A DNA stretch of 64,000 nt, taken from the NCBI GenBank assembly GCA_001972305.1, contig BDDD01000366.1, forward strand, positions 156,702 through 220,701, written 5' to 3'. Shown piece by piece: positions 1 to 10,677 of the stretch. This stretch comes from Cephalotus follicularis. Its lineage: Eukaryota; Streptophyta; Magnoliopsida; Oxalidales; Cephalotaceae. A program made the position numbers and the translations under genes. The first letter of the stretch is position 1. Each line of letters starts with the position of its first letter. The notes under the pieces were generated by a model, which saw only the letters and a program-made list of their open reading frames with translations, had not been told where the DNA came from and ran no database searches.

Positions 1-1393
1 CACATGATCCTGAATTGCAAAATATTCGAGAGAATATGGACTCGAAGTCTGATTTTCGGGTACATGCTGATGGTGTCTTAAGATTTCGGGGACGAGTGTG
101 TCTTCCGAATGAACATGGGTTGAAGAGTGAGTTACTTTACGGGGATCATAGATCTCAGTACAGCATTCACCCTGGTAGCACAAAAATGTACCAAGACATG
201 AAGAGGGATTACTGGTGGCCTGGCATGAAATGAGAGATCGCCGAGTATGTGGCAAAGTGTTTGACTTGCCAGACAGTTAAGGCCGAGCACCAAAGACCGG
301 CAGGGTTGCTACAGCCTTTACCAATTCCAGAGTGGAAGTGGGAACATGTTACGATGGATTTTGTTTCGAGTTTTCCTCTGACTCAGAACCGTCACAACAC
401 CATGTGGGTTATCGTGGATAGACTCACCAAATCAGCACACTTTCTTCCTACACATGTTACTGATTCTGCGAGCAAGCTGGCTCGTTTATATGTGAAGGAG
501 ATAGTGAGGCTACACGGTGTTCCAGTCAGCATCGTATGTGATAGAGATGTCATCTTCACTTCCAACTTCTAGAAGAGATTTCAGACAGCTTTTGAGACGA
601 AGCTGAACCTGAGTACTGCCTTTCACCATCAGACCGATGGGCAGTCTGAGTGTACCATCCAGACCTTGGAGGATATGCTACGGGCTTGCGTTATTGACTT
701 TGCTGGTATATGGGAGGACCACATTCCTTTGATAGTGTTTTCTTATAATAACAGCTATCATTCCAGTATCGGCATGGCACCGTTTGAAGCACTGTATGGG
801 AGGAAGTGCAGATCTCATATTTGTTAGGATGAGGTCGGGGAGCGACCTTTACTCGGGACTGAGTTAGTGGAGGAAACTTCAGAAAAGATCAGGATGATTA
901 AAGAGAAGCTGCTTGCTGCTCAGAGACGGCAGAAGAGCTATGTGGACAGTGTCAAGATGAGGCCTTTGACCTTCAATATTGAATTCATTTTTTCTTAGAA
1001 GTTTCACGATGGAAGGGCGTGCAAAGGTTTGGGAAAAAGGGCAAATTAGCTCCACGCTATATTGGTCCTTTTGAGGTTTTGGAAAGAGTTGGGGAGGTAG
1101 CCTACCAGCTTGCCTTACCTCCTGCACTGTCAAACGTGCACGACGTCTTTCATGTGTCTATGCTGAGGAGATATATCTCGGACCCATCACATGTCCTGAA
1201 TTATGATACCGTTCCTATATGAGATGATTTATCTTGTGAAGAGTTGCCTGTGCAGATTCTAGATTGGAAGACACAGATTTTGAGGAACCGAACCATCTCC
1301 ATGGTCAAGGTTCAATGGCAGTTCCACCGACCAGATGAAGCCACTTGGGAACGTGAGGAGGATATCCGAGAGCGTTACCCGCACTTGTTCTAG
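1..1393 (+). pseudogene. Ty3/gypsy integrase and chromodomain-like tail (element J, broken)
   Basis: This is the C-terminal part of a gypsy polyprotein, whose integrase would insert element cDNA into the genome. The zinc-binding HHCC region (YSIHPGSTKMYQDMK, then [14 protein letters not shown]) is at about 130-310. The DDE core shows [20 protein letters not shown] and CDRD at about 350-555, and the catalytic-Glu stretch [15 protein letters not shown] at about 640-680. The tail (FHRPDEATWEREEDIRERYP) matches the chromodomain-like end of Tekay/Del chromoviruses. The frame is broken at TGA 231, TAG 570, TAG 825 and TGA 1220, and by a shift near 985. Two of these are CGA to TGA changes when compared with the related copy at 60-64 kb. 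The 5' half of the element lies outside the window. Gypsy identity is sure; lineage is likely. Confidence 0.93.
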
Positions 1394-1423
1394 TATTGTT
1401 TTTAATTTCGAGGACGAAATTCC

Positions 1424-1439
1424 TTGAAGGATGGGTGGA
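1424..1439 (+). other. Polypurine tract of element J
   Basis: The purine-rich stretch TTGAAGGATGGGTGGA lies directly before the TGTAACGCCC start of the 3' LTR. The same arrangement, in reverse complement, follows the integrase genes at 54301 and 60321. This is the expected plus-strand primer for reverse transcription. Confidence 0.75.
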
Positions 1440-4049
1440 TGTAACGCCCGGGATTTCACACGTAGTAATATTTGATTTCCAAATGTAATCTTGTTATTAA
1501 TTAATGAGAAAGATGAATTTCCCGATTAATATTTTGTTTTGCAAATTAAAACACTTAGAAGAATGATTGTTGAGAAATTGACAGGGACAGTCGACTGGTG
1601 CAATAGACCAGCCGACTGGTTGGCCGTTTAATGAAACAGTCGACTGGTGGGACGAACCAGCCAACTGGTGGGCTGTCGAGCCACCTGGCAATCACAGCCA
1701 CAAGGACAGCCGACTATCGGGGAAGAATAGCCGGCTGGATTATGCTCTGTTTTACTTGCATGTGACTAGATCACATGCAACGACAGATGCGGAGGATGTG
1801 TGTGCCATCTGGGCGTCATACGGCTCATGCAGGGGACAGAGACAACACCTGCATGCTGTCCAGACCGAATCTGAGGCAGTTTTGACAGATGGTGCTTAGG
1901 AGTTGCCAAAGAGTGAAGGAAATGGCACATGGGTTTGCTTTTTTGGGTTAAGGAAGGAGGGAGAGTTTTTCAGCTATTTAAAGCTTCTCTTTTCTCCTCA
2001 TCTGCCGAGCTACTGAAACCAGAGAGGGACTGTGATTTTGGAAGGAAAGAAACAGTCTGTGAGAGGGAAACAAGAGATATTTTGAGAGATAGAGGGAGAA
2101 CTCTACCTCCCCTGTTGAACCCAGAGAAACTGAGACTTGGAGGTTGAACCTAGGCTTGCAGACCGGACCTGGGAAGCTTGGAGGAGCTATGGTTCGTACT
2201 AAAAGAGGTGGACTTACAGATTCCTAACTTGGAATCAAAAGGTAGGGGAAGTTATGTTTGTATTTTGAGCTCAAGATTACTGAATGTTATGCAACCAGTT
2301 ACCTGTTTGTATGAGCTGTGATGTTCAGTTGATATGCCATGGTTACTGTTGGTTTTTCGTATGCCATGCTTACTGTTGGGAATTATTGAGTTTATGTATA
2401 CGCATGTTGGGTTTTATCTTGGTATTAAATTGCTGGATAAAATGCATGTTACTATTGTGTTCTATGAACTTTGAGGATTGTTTGATGATATTCTGTCTTG
2501 AGAATATATATGGATGTTTGCAATGATCCGTTTAAGTGATACATATTGAATTGCATGTAACTGGTTTCCCTGAACAGTCGACTGTCAAAGGAAGACAGAC
2601 GACTGCTCAACCGAAACAGTCAACTGTTGAAGGATAACAGCCGACTGCCTGATGAAATAGTCGACTGGTAGAAGGAACAAGCCGACTACTCATGTACTAA
2701 TTAAACAGAAAAGTCGACTGGTAAAGAATCCAACAGACTGCCAAGATGCTGTTTGGTTCTCTATTACTTAAAACGATGCGCGACGATCCCGACTCCGTTT
2801 AGGATGCATTAAAGCATTTGTATGCATTGCATACATAATGTTTACTGCCTGTTTATTGGCTGATTATAACTGTTTATGATTCCTAGATTACAATGTTAAT
2901 TTGGGAATGCGTATGTGAAACCGAAAATGACAATTTTGAATACAAAATAGATATTTGATAATAATACGTTTTAGAATAAATGGGAAAGTGATTTCCACCC
3001 AACTAAACTGTTTAAAAGTATTTTACACTACTTAAAATACATATTTCAAATGTTTATAACTCTTGAAAACATTTTGAAATAAACTGTCTGTTGTCGATCT
3101 AACGATCACCACTGTACTGTTTACTGCACTGTTTACTGTGATTATACACTGTTTGCTCTATGAATTTACTGTGTTTGTGCTTGAACCACTAGTTGCATGG
3201 CGGAAACTGCCAGAGCCGGCTAGTGGTAGGGTTGACCTAAGAGCCAGGAGTTGGCTGGGTAACTCACAGTACTTCACTGTTATCTTGCTTGGTTACCTGA
3301 AGAAGGGACCAAAGTGGGAGTGTAGCGTGGGGCCAAGAGTTGGAGGCGATGCACAAACAGCCTGCCTATTTGTGGTACCTTTGTGGACTTACTGTACTGC
3401 TTGTTAGTCCTTTTAGGACACTACTGTGCATGTTGGTGTAGCCCTAGCCGGACTACTACTATACTATTGTTGCATACATACATTTTCGTATATATGTCCC
3501 TACTGTTATTTTTACTGTACTGCTAATATATATATATATATATAAACTAGTGTTTTCTAATACACTGAATCATCTAAGCATAAATTTCATGACATGCATG
3601 CAATGTTGATCCCAAACTACTTATATAACTTAGCCGAGTGAGAACAAAAGCTAACCCCCTACTTTACAGATTGATGCAGTGGACCGATTGGACTAGCTTG
3701 GACGAAGAACAAGCCTTTATGTTATTGTTGTTGGCTTTATATTCCTCTGGATTGTAATAAACTGGTTTTGTTTTAAGGACTGCTGATGTACCGTACTTTT
3801 GGCTTTGTTTAACGATGGGTTTTAATAATGAATTATGAATCACGCTCCGTTTTGTGGGCTTTAACAATGATAGACTTGTATTGAGTAGCGTGTAGTATGG
3901 GATGCACGTTACGTGTTTTCAGCTTATGAGTTTTAATGCTTCCGTAACTGATTTCTTGTTTAAATTTTATGGTGTTTGCATAAGCTGAATCTTAATGTTA
4001 ATTGCCTTTACCACTTTTATGTGTGTCTACCTGAAACCGGGGTGTGACA
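1440..4049 (+). repeat. 3' LTR of gypsy element J (2610 bp)
   Basis: It starts TGTAACGCCC straight after the polypurine tract and ends GGGGTGTGACA. A TATTTAAAG box near 1975 is the likely promoter. Two arrays of CAGTCGACTG-type motifs lie at about 1587-1735 and 2573-2745, on either side of it. A TTACAGATTGATGCAGTGGAC block near the 3' end is shared by the other LTRs of this group. An (AT)n run is at 3526-3543. The right-hand 5-bp target copy would be GCAGG (4050-4054); its partner is outside the window. It matches the solo LTR at 60984-63143. Confidence 0.9.
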
Positions 4050-4117
4050 GCAGGAGTTTGATTCTCAGGTGCTTGGCTGCCCGTGGCTGCAGAACTGGTG
4101 TTTCTTCTTGGAGGCAT
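4050..4117 (-). pseudogene. Gag start of a Tat-lineage gypsy element, cut off
   Basis: On the minus strand an ATG at 4117 opens MPPRRNTSSAATGSQAPENQ, a basic start typical of plant gypsy Gag. It lies a short way downstream of the primer-binding site. The frame ends at 4050, where the LTR of element J begins, so J inserted into this gag. The rest of the host element is beyond the left edge. The call rests on position after the PBS more than on this short peptide. Confidence 0.6.
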
Positions 4118-4144
4118 GATTACAATGACTTATTGTTGTGTTTT

Positions 4145-4162
4145 CCCACAGACGGCGCCAAC
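4145..4162 (-). other. Primer-binding site of a Tat-lineage element
   Basis: Read on the minus strand, LTR end CAACA is followed by GT and TGGCGCCGTCTGTGGGAAA. The TGGCGCC PBS followed by a GTCTGTGGG-like string is characteristic of the Tat/Athila branch of plant gypsy elements. It fixes the orientation of this fragment as minus. Confidence 0.8.
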
Positions 4163-4680
4163 TGTTGATGCCAAAATCAACACCAAAACAGTCCCTAATG
4201 TGGAAGGGTTTGATTTGTAGAGGAAAATGAATTGAATGCTCCGAGAACGGTATTGGGTTGATTGTTTACGATCCTCCCTGCATACAAATAACAAACTAAT
4301 CGAATGTCCAGGAGGTTTTACTCCCGGGGACTCTCAAATGCTTTAGTCAGAAATGGTAGAGAAAACAACAATAAGGCTATTTTAGTATGAAATTCCCCGA
4401 CCTGTGTAAAATGTTACTTTGTTGTATTTATAGTGATGCCTGAACGTAACTGCCTTGCTTGACTTGCGGAGATGATTATTGTACCTCTAGGAAACGGCCA
4501 AGTATCTCGTCATTTCCCTGATTTTGAGCCAGAGCGTTATGTTGAGCGTTATCTTTCTAGATTGCAAAACGCTCGTCCACGTGTTTGTAGCTCTAGAGGA
4601 CATTTGTCCAGTATTTCTATAGGACACATGACAATTTTATTTTGTAATGAAATTCTCCATGTCAAATCTAAAGTATAGGG
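4163..4680 (-). repeat. 5' LTR of a Tat-lineage element (outer end approximate)
   Basis: The inner end is set by TGTTGATGCC on the plus strand (reverse complement GGCATCAACA) next to the PBS. The first 170 bp is related to the LTR at 9599 (shared phrases such as ATCGAA, GAGGTTTTACTCCCGGGGAC and CTTTAGTCAG). The outer end has no clear TG and I place it only roughly. No coding potential is seen. Confidence 0.6.
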
Positions 4681-5222
4681 ACGTGTTCATTAATTACAAA
4701 ATATTCTTCAAAATAAGAGTGAGTGATTTTTTAAAAGAGAAAATGGAATATTCTAGTGATAGGACAGAAGTTTATGTTTTTTTCACTTTAAGTGTCGAAT
4801 CTACGGATCATATTTCATAAATCCAATTGTTAAAATAATTTTTTTTATATGTATAGATCTAATATGTCAAATTTTAAATTAATTGAAAATCTCTAACTAC
4901 TTTATTTTTTAAAAAAAAATTCAATCGTTTTATAATTTTCTCATTTAGTGTAAAAAAAATAACTTATTCGATAAATCATCTAGATTTATCTAAATGACTT
5001 AAAAATTGATATACATACTTTATATAAATAGAATATCTAATTTAACGGTTGAATTCTTGAAATATAAATATAATATATATGTATAAAAATTAATTAAGAA
5101 AGATATAAATTTGTGTTTTATGTTGTTAAAATAATAATAATAAATAAAAAAAGAACGAAAGGAAGACCATAACGACGCGTATTAGTAAACAAGAAACATG
5201 CACCTAGTTAAGCAAAAAATAG

Positions 5223-5224
<2 letters not shown>
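4681..5224. other. AT-rich intergenic DNA upstream of the RING gene
   Basis: The stretch is very AT-rich with many A or T runs. It has no open frame of interest and no repeat that I can match elsewhere in the window. It probably forms the distal promoter region of the RING gene. Confidence 0.5.

Positions 5225-5265
<41 letters not shown>
5225..5265. repeat. (GA)n microsatellite
   Basis: About 20 uninterrupted GA units lie upstream of the RING-H2 gene. GA tracts of this kind are common in plant core-promoter and 5' UTR regions and can bind GAGA-binding BPC proteins. A role here is inference only. Confidence 0.95.
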
Positions 5266-5267
<2 letters not shown>

Positions 5268-5497
5268 GGACGCGGTTACACTTACATTACATTGTCCTTT
5301 ACAGGAGGAGAGAATCTACCAAATCCTTGATTTTGGTAAATGTAAAAAATAAATTTTGGGGTTTTGCTTTCCAATCATTTCTTTTCCTTTTCTTATATCT
5401 TTCACTGTATCTTCATCCCAAATTCCACACATTCTTCTCTCCAGCCCCAACAAAACATGTATTAAAAACTTGGGTATCGTTTTTAAACTCTCTCTCT

Positions 5498-5510
5498 TTA
5501 TATTATATAG
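5498..5510 (+). promoter_or_regulatory. Possible TATA box of the RING gene
   Basis: TTATATTATATAG follows a CT-rich tract and lies about 270 bp before the likely 5' splice site. It is the best TATA-like string in the right place. AT-rich plant promoters offer many false matches, so this is weak. Confidence 0.25.
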
Positions 5511-5778
5511 AGTATTATTATCATTTTTAAACTTGGATATTGTGGTGTTGTACAAATTGTATACCGCTTAGGTAAATAAGATAGCGTGTCAAATCTGAAT
5601 ATATTAAGGTGATGATGTTTCCAGACCCTTCCTGTTATGTTTGTGTATACCATACCTACCTTATATTCTCCTCCTAATAGCCTCACCTTGACCTTACCTT
5701 TTCCATCTGTATTCAGATTCTTTGGTGCTTTGCAATTTCACTTTCTGGGTGTTTTTTTCTTTGTCTCCTCAAGCTTTG

Positions 5779-6288
5779 GTAAGATGGTTTCATGTTTTTT
5801 ATTTTTCATTGTTTCATTTATTTGAAATTCTCATGAATTGCTTACTGTCTTCATTATTTCTTGGTGCCTACTTCTTTTATGTGGCCAACAAATATTTTTG
5901 GGTTTTGAGGATCTTACAACTTGTTGTAAAATTGATTTCTTTTGTGAATTGAATCTGCAGTCTTGTTTCTCTTTAATCTGTCTTGAATATGATATTCTTT
6001 GCTCTTTGATTTTATGGTCAATGAATTTGGAAAGTTATCGTTTTTTTTATCATATTCGAAAATTGCCTTAAGGAATTAATGGGTTCTTTCTTTCTTTGTT
6101 TCTTTTGCCTACTGGGAGTTTCTGAGTTGTTACTGGCTGGTCTCTTGTGGTTGCTATTAATCTATGAAATATTTAGAAGTTACATCTGTTAAAATGTGCA
6201 AATTCTCAATATAAGTTGGCTTTGATTTTGATTGAAGTTTATTTGGTGAAACTGTAGTTTGTGATGTTGCCGGCTTTAATTGTTTCAG
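5779..6288 (+). other. Predicted 5' UTR intron of the RING gene
   Basis: The donor CTTTG/GTAAGATGG at 5778/5779 and the acceptor TTAATTGTTTCAG/TGGC at 6288/6289 bound a T-rich 510-bp stretch. It has the base composition of a plant intron and no coding frame. Exon 2 then runs 48 bases to the ATG at 6337. Introns in the 5' UTR are common in plant RING genes and often raise expression. RNA evidence is needed for the exact sites. Confidence 0.6.
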
Positions 6289-6336
6289 TGGCAAATACGT
6301 GGTGAAGGAGGAAAAGGCGGAGAAAGAGATAGAAAG

Positions 6337-7458
6337 ATGGATGAAGCAATGGCTGCAAGGTACTGGTGTCACAGGTGCTCTCAAATGGTTAACCCCATAT
6401 TGGAAGTTGAGATCAAATGCCCTTTCTGTCAAAGCGGATTTGTTGAAGAAATGAGCAGTGGCACCTCAAGGGACAATCAAGACACTGATTCTGATTTTGG
6501 ATCCGAACGTGCATTCTCCCTTTGGGCGCCAATCTTGCTTGGTATGATGGGTGGCAATTCCCGCCGTCGCAGAAGGTTTAGAAGATTGGACTTTGATGAG
6601 GGTGAGGATGATAATGATGATGGCGAAACTCGTCATGGGGGAGAGACTGAACTGGATCGAGAACTTGAATCTAACATCAGGAGGAGGAGGAGAAGCTCGG
6701 CTACAATTTTGCAGTTGCTGCAAGGAATTCGAGCTGGGATTGCCTCCGAATCTGATAATAATGAAAATGATCAGGATACAGATAGGGAGAGAGACAGGGA
6801 GAGGGATAGAGATAGTAGGGAAAGAGAGCGGGTGATTTTGATCAATCCTTTCAACCAAACCATAGTTGTTCAAGGTTCTTATGATTCAAGAGAAGGTCAA
6901 AACCAGAATCATAGTCCCATTGGGTCCTTAGGTGACTATTTCATTGGCCCTGGTTTGGACTTGTTGCTGCAACATTTGGCAGAAAACGATCCTAATAGGT
7001 ATGGGACTCCACCAGCGCAAAAGGAGGCTATTGAGGCATTGCCAACTGTGGTAATTAAGGAGAATGTGCAGTGTGCTGTGTGTCTAGATGATTTTGAGAT
7101 TGGTGCGGAAGCAAAGGAAATGCCATGTAAACATAAGTATCACAGTGGGTGTATATTGCCTTGGCTGGAGCTTCATAGTTCTTGTCCCGTTTGCAGGTAT
7201 CAGTTGCCTGCTGATGAATCGAAGCTTGATTCTGAGAGGTCTAGGATTAGCATTAATCCGACGGAGAGAGAGAGTAATAATAATGGGCATGGCGGCAGTG
7301 CAGACGGTGACGGAGATGGGAGAAATGGAAGTGGTAGAAGGTTTTCAATACCATGGCCTTTCAATGGTTTGTTTTCATCAAGTTCTCAGTCTGGTGGAGG
7401 CAATTCATCAAGTTCAGATTCTCAACCAGGACATGCTTCACAAACAGATGAGAATTGA
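6337..7458 (+). CDS. RING-H2 finger E3 ubiquitin ligase (RING1-like, zinc-ribbon type)
   Basis: This is an intact 373-residue protein in a single coding exon. It very probably transfers ubiquitin from an E2 enzyme to target proteins in cytosol or nucleus; no signal peptide or membrane segment is seen. An N-terminal zinc ribbon has Cys11, Cys14, Cys28 and Cys31 (RYWCHRCSQMVNP, IKCPFCQSGF). The middle is acidic, then arginine- and RE/RD-rich (about residues 85-165). The RING-H2 finger is C3H2C3: Cys246, Cys249, Cys264, His266, His269, Cys272, Cys283 and Cys286, with Trp277 in the usual E2-contact position. The tail is rich in Gly, Ser and Asn. The ATG at 6337 (MDEAMAARYWC) is chosen because family members start just before the zinc ribbon and upstream sequence runs into the intron acceptor. 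The family is sure; orthology and substrate are unknown. Confidence 0.95.
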   Translation: MDEAMAARYWCHRCSQMVNPILEVEIKCPFCQSGFVEEMSSGTSRDNQDTDSDFGSERAFSLWAPILLGMMGGNSRRRRRFRRLDFDEGEDDNDDGETRHGGETELDRELESNIRRRRRSSATILQLLQGIRAGIASESDNNENDQDTDRERDRERDRDSRERERVILINPFNQTIVVQGSYDSREGQNQNHSPIGSLGDYFIGPGLDLLLQHLAENDPNRYGTPPAQKEAIEALPTVVIKENVQCAVCLDDFEIGAEAKEMPCKHKYHSGCILPWLELHSSCPVCRYQLPADESKLDSERSRISINPTERESNNNGHGGSADGDGDGRNGSGRRFSIPWPFNGLFSSSSQSGGGNSSSSDSQPGHASQTDEN

Positions 7459-7880
7459 GTTCTACAGATGAGAATGTGAGTTTTATGCAGTTACAAGCTG
7501 TTATACCAGCTTGTTGTCCTCTAAGTTCCGTGAACCTTCTGCCGTGAACCTTCTGCCTTGGATTTGTACATAGTATCTTACTGAATTTGAATCTTGCAAG
7601 AACAAATTGTGTTTTCTTTATGTGCTATTTTACTTCCTCTTCTTATGGTTTGGTTGCTTTTGCTTTGATAGAATGAAAGTTCATATGTTGCATGATTTGA
7701 CTTGATCTGTGCTTGTTTATATTGGTATAAATAATGGCAGGTGGAGCCATTGGATATTGGCCAACTCTCTCCTAGACATTGGCTTTGAGAAAAGCCCAAG
7801 TGTGGTATTGGTGTACAACTGTTTCTTCTTGCGTTTCATATGACTGGAATAGGTCTTAATGTAATATCTTTATTAGAGTG
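7459..7880 (+). other. 3' UTR region of the RING gene (end not fixed)
   Basis: The sequence after the stop is T-rich and non-coding. Possible polyadenylation signals (AATAAT near 7730, TTAATGTAATATC near 7856) occur but I cannot choose between them. Confidence 0.4.
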
Positions 7881-8648
7881 CCTACGTAAGTCATTATGCC
7901 TAGATTATAAAAATAATAATACTAAGAGTTGGATTAATATTGACAATGAGTGATCTTTATAAGGGAGGTTCCTCTTGCGAATGAAATTTAATGGGATTTA
8001 GAGAAATCATGTTCTAAAGTTGGCCATGAGTCGGTTTGGTCTATACCTCGATCTGGACCTAACAGACCTGTGGCTTTAAAAGTGGGTTGAACCGGTTCAC
8101 ATGTCTAACGAGTCAGTTAAAAGAAATTCGGCAGTTCTTGATCTATACCGGTTTGGCATTTAAAACGATTTGCGGTTGACTATCTTACAGACAAAATATT
8201 TTCGGTTTTGCGAAAAACGTTGTCAGGGATTCTTTCTTTGTCTATTTTGAGTAAATAAGCAGTTGATGGAAAAATTTATTTGACTAGTTTTCAAATAAAT
8301 AACTGTGAGGTTTAAATTTGAATTGTAAAATACGTTATAATTAAAGTATTTTGTGATGGTTGCTTATATTACTTGTTTTAACTTGCATTAAGTTTTAAGC
8401 ATAGTGAAAAATAGTTATAATGAATAACAAACATTTATAAGGAAAAAAATAATGTTATATCATTACTTTTATGAATCAATTGAATTTGTTGTTATAACTC
8501 ACATAAAATAATGGTAAATGTTATAATTAATAAGTGAATGATTTTTTTTTTTTGTCATTCATAGTTTATACTCGTGTAAGCCAAGAATTTACATTATTTA
8601 ACCGTCACAGTTTAAACTCATACGGGCTAAGAATTCTTCACATTGTCT
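7881..8648. other. AT-rich non-coding DNA between the RING gene and the hAT remnant
   Basis: No gene is seen. The part from about 8020 to 8170 (repeated GGTTTGG, ACCGGTT and CGGTTTGGC phrases) looks like the subterminal region of a hAT-type transposon. I found no convincing terminal inverted repeat or 8-bp target duplication. Confidence 0.4.
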
Positions 8649-9430
8649 TCACTCATCGCTTTCGGTGTCTTGGTCTTGAAGTTCTCCAATTCGTGCGTTT
8701 TGTGAAATCCACTCCTTAAGACAGACGTACAACTCAAGGGATACCGGAGTTAGTATGCTCCTCTTACCGTTTAGAACTTGTCCACCTTCTGAAAATACAA
8801 ACTCGAAAGCTACCGTAGAAACATGAGCTATTAGCAAACCACGAGACATAGCAGATAGAACGAGATATTGTAAACACTTTTGTCTTTCAACTCAACAAAT
8901 CAAGATTGTACGTGACTTCATCAGACATATATGAGGAAGGCGACGGTTCCGCTAGGTACCATTGAAATTCAACATTGTGCGACCTTTTGGAACTCTTAGG
9001 TGCACTTAACGAACCTCCTAATACGGACTTCATAAAGGAGGTAAGACCTTTACGCGAAGTTGGAGCGGTAACTTGATATTGAAACATTGAATTATTATAT
9101 TTTTGAACATAAATATCAAACTTTTCAGTTAAGTCCCAATAAATGATATCTCTATCGTATTTAATAAATATACAATTATCAGACAAACATGATTTTATGT
9201 CCTTCAATATAGCAAGTAAGTCTTCTAGTTTAATTATAGGATCTACAACTACAACTAACATAAACAACGGTGGAATTTTCTCAAAGTATTTAAGGAATTT
9301 TTTTCTGTATATCACACTAAATTGATTGTCATATCTATATTGTTGAAAAAGAGAACATATTTCACACAACTTAAAACAAATCAAGTTTTTAGTTACATAA
9401 TATTGACTAGAAAAAAGTTTGTTCAGTTCA
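8649..9430 (-). pseudogene. hAT-family transposase remnant
   Basis: Read on the minus strand, the first part (about 9384-8887) contains FLKYFEKIPPLFMLVVVVDP and a KYDRDIIYWDLTEKFDIYV region. This matches the segment before the dimerisation domain in plant hAT (SLEEPER-type) transposases. The second part (8849-8649) is in another frame and carries LIAHVSTVAFEFVFSEGGQV and LYVCLKEWI. This is the hAT C-terminal dimerisation motif, usually AIPASTVASE-AFS-GGRV and ALVCL-DW. The frameshift between the parts, the loss of the N-terminal BED finger and most of the catalytic domain, and several stops show it is dead. It may also be the wreck of a domesticated gene; the stops argue against that. Confidence 0.8.
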
Positions 9431-9598
9431 TCATACTTAGCAACAAAAAAAAAAAGTTGAAATTAATAAACAATTATTCCAATCATTCTTAGTGCAAGTG
9501 AGATGTGATGCATAATTTAACTGAAATGCAATTAAAAATGCTTAATATGCTATGCTAATTTGCACATTCATAGATAGAATTCCACCTATGTTACACAT

Positions 9599-10355
9599 TG
9601 TTGATGTTGAAATCAACTTCACAACAGTCCTCCACGTATGGAGGTTTGATTTGTTGGGAAATAACACTGTATGCTCTGAAGATTGTACTGGATTTGAGTT
9701 TCTCTGGTTTTTCCTACACACAAAGAAAGCAAACTATCGAAAGTCCAAGAGTTTTACTCCCGGGGACCCTCTGATGCTTAAGTCAGCTGAGTTGGAGAGA
9801 ACTTGGACATTTTCCCCATATATGTGGGTTTTAATGACACGTGTCAGTGCCTTAATAAAACATGAATTTTTTTCATATCATATGCCCCCTCTGGTCTTCC
9901 TTTTCTGTGCTTTGCATAGAAGGAGGAGCATTAGTGAGGTGGTCTTGCTTTGAGCAGACATTTGATGCGTAATTAGGCCTGATTCGGCTTATGGGCTTCT
10001 CTTATGATTTGGCCCAGCATAGCTTTAATTGACGCATGGTTGGATGACTGTAACTCTCGCCCACATTCTCTTCGTTTCCCGCGTCTGATTGATTGGCTGA
10101 GTTAGGCCGTTTGATCCCGCAGAGATCGTATGTTCTGGATCAGTTTTAAAACCCTTTAAATCGCCTCTTTTCTTGGATAAGTTTCCTTATTTTAATATGC
10201 TTCAATTTTCAAAGCTCTTTCTCTATAAAGCTTTTTGACTTCCCAGACTCTCAATCGACTTTTCTTCAGATCTTTTCTTGCAAAATCTCAGGTGCGTCGT
10301 GCTTCGTTTTTTAATTTTGCAAACTGATTAGGGCGTCTTCTTGGGTTTTTCTGGC
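9599..10355 (-). repeat. LTR of Tat-lineage element F (right end approximate)
   Basis: It opens on the plus strand with TGTTGATGTTGAAATCAAC, matching the PBS-anchored Tat LTR end at 4163. This reads as the 3' end of a minus-strand LTR. The right end is put next to the CT tract, which on the minus strand would be the purine-rich tract expected upstream of a 3' LTR. The first 5 bases outside are CACAT (9594-9598), the probable target copy. Confidence 0.65.
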
Positions 10356-10360
10356 TTCTC

Positions 10361-10364
<4 letters not shown>

Positions 10365-10404
<40 letters not shown>
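10365..10404. repeat. (TC)n tract, possible polypurine tract of F on the minus strand
   Basis: About 20 TC units lie between the F LTR and the ATG of the antisense ORF. On the minus strand this is a long purine run at the position of a polypurine tract. On the plus strand it lies in the leader of the antisense ORF. Confidence 0.8.
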
Positions 10405-10407
<3 letters not shown>

Positions 10408-10419
10408 ACGAGTTTCTAG

Positions 10420-10677
10420 ATGGATAGAGTCAAACAAACCTCCAGACCAGCTACGCCAGAGGAAATTCGCTGTTTGGCTGAGGCGGTGACAGTTTTAGAG
10501 CATCCTCTTGGCTCGGAGGATGCCATGGATATTATCGCTGTAGGTCCTGAAGTCACCTCTTTCGAAGCTGGGACTCGAGTTTTTAGAACCCACTTCAATA
10601 GGAGTGTACTTCTTTGCGAGAAAGTTGCTTCCCCAAAGGCTTAACGATCTCCAATCCCAGAGATCTCAAGGAGGCCA
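10420..10677 (+). pseudogene. Antisense accessory ORF of element F, first part
   Basis: An ATG at 10420 opens MDRVKQTSRPATPEEIRC and runs 74 codons to TAA at 10642. The reading then resumes in the next frame and stays open to 10677, where the solo LTR E1 interrupts it. It continues at 29863. It lies on the strand opposite to the gag of F. Extra ORFs, some antisense, are known from Tat-lineage elements. I place it as the N-terminal part of the gypsy-type transposon protein whose conserved domain begins near 29890. Its function is not known. Confidence 0.6.
10673..10677. other. Target-site duplication GGCCA, left copy (E1)
   Basis: GGCCA lies directly before TGTTAGGTTAGGGG. The same 5 bases follow ...TTCCCAACA at 29858-29862. 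Together they bracket E1 across 19 kb. Confidence 0.85.

Noticed and set aside
6280..6336. Upstream extension of the RING frame (19 extra codons)
   Set aside because: The frame is open but has no ATG there (it begins at a TTG) and it crosses the likely intron acceptor at 6288. The ATG at 6337 is followed at once by the conserved zinc ribbon.
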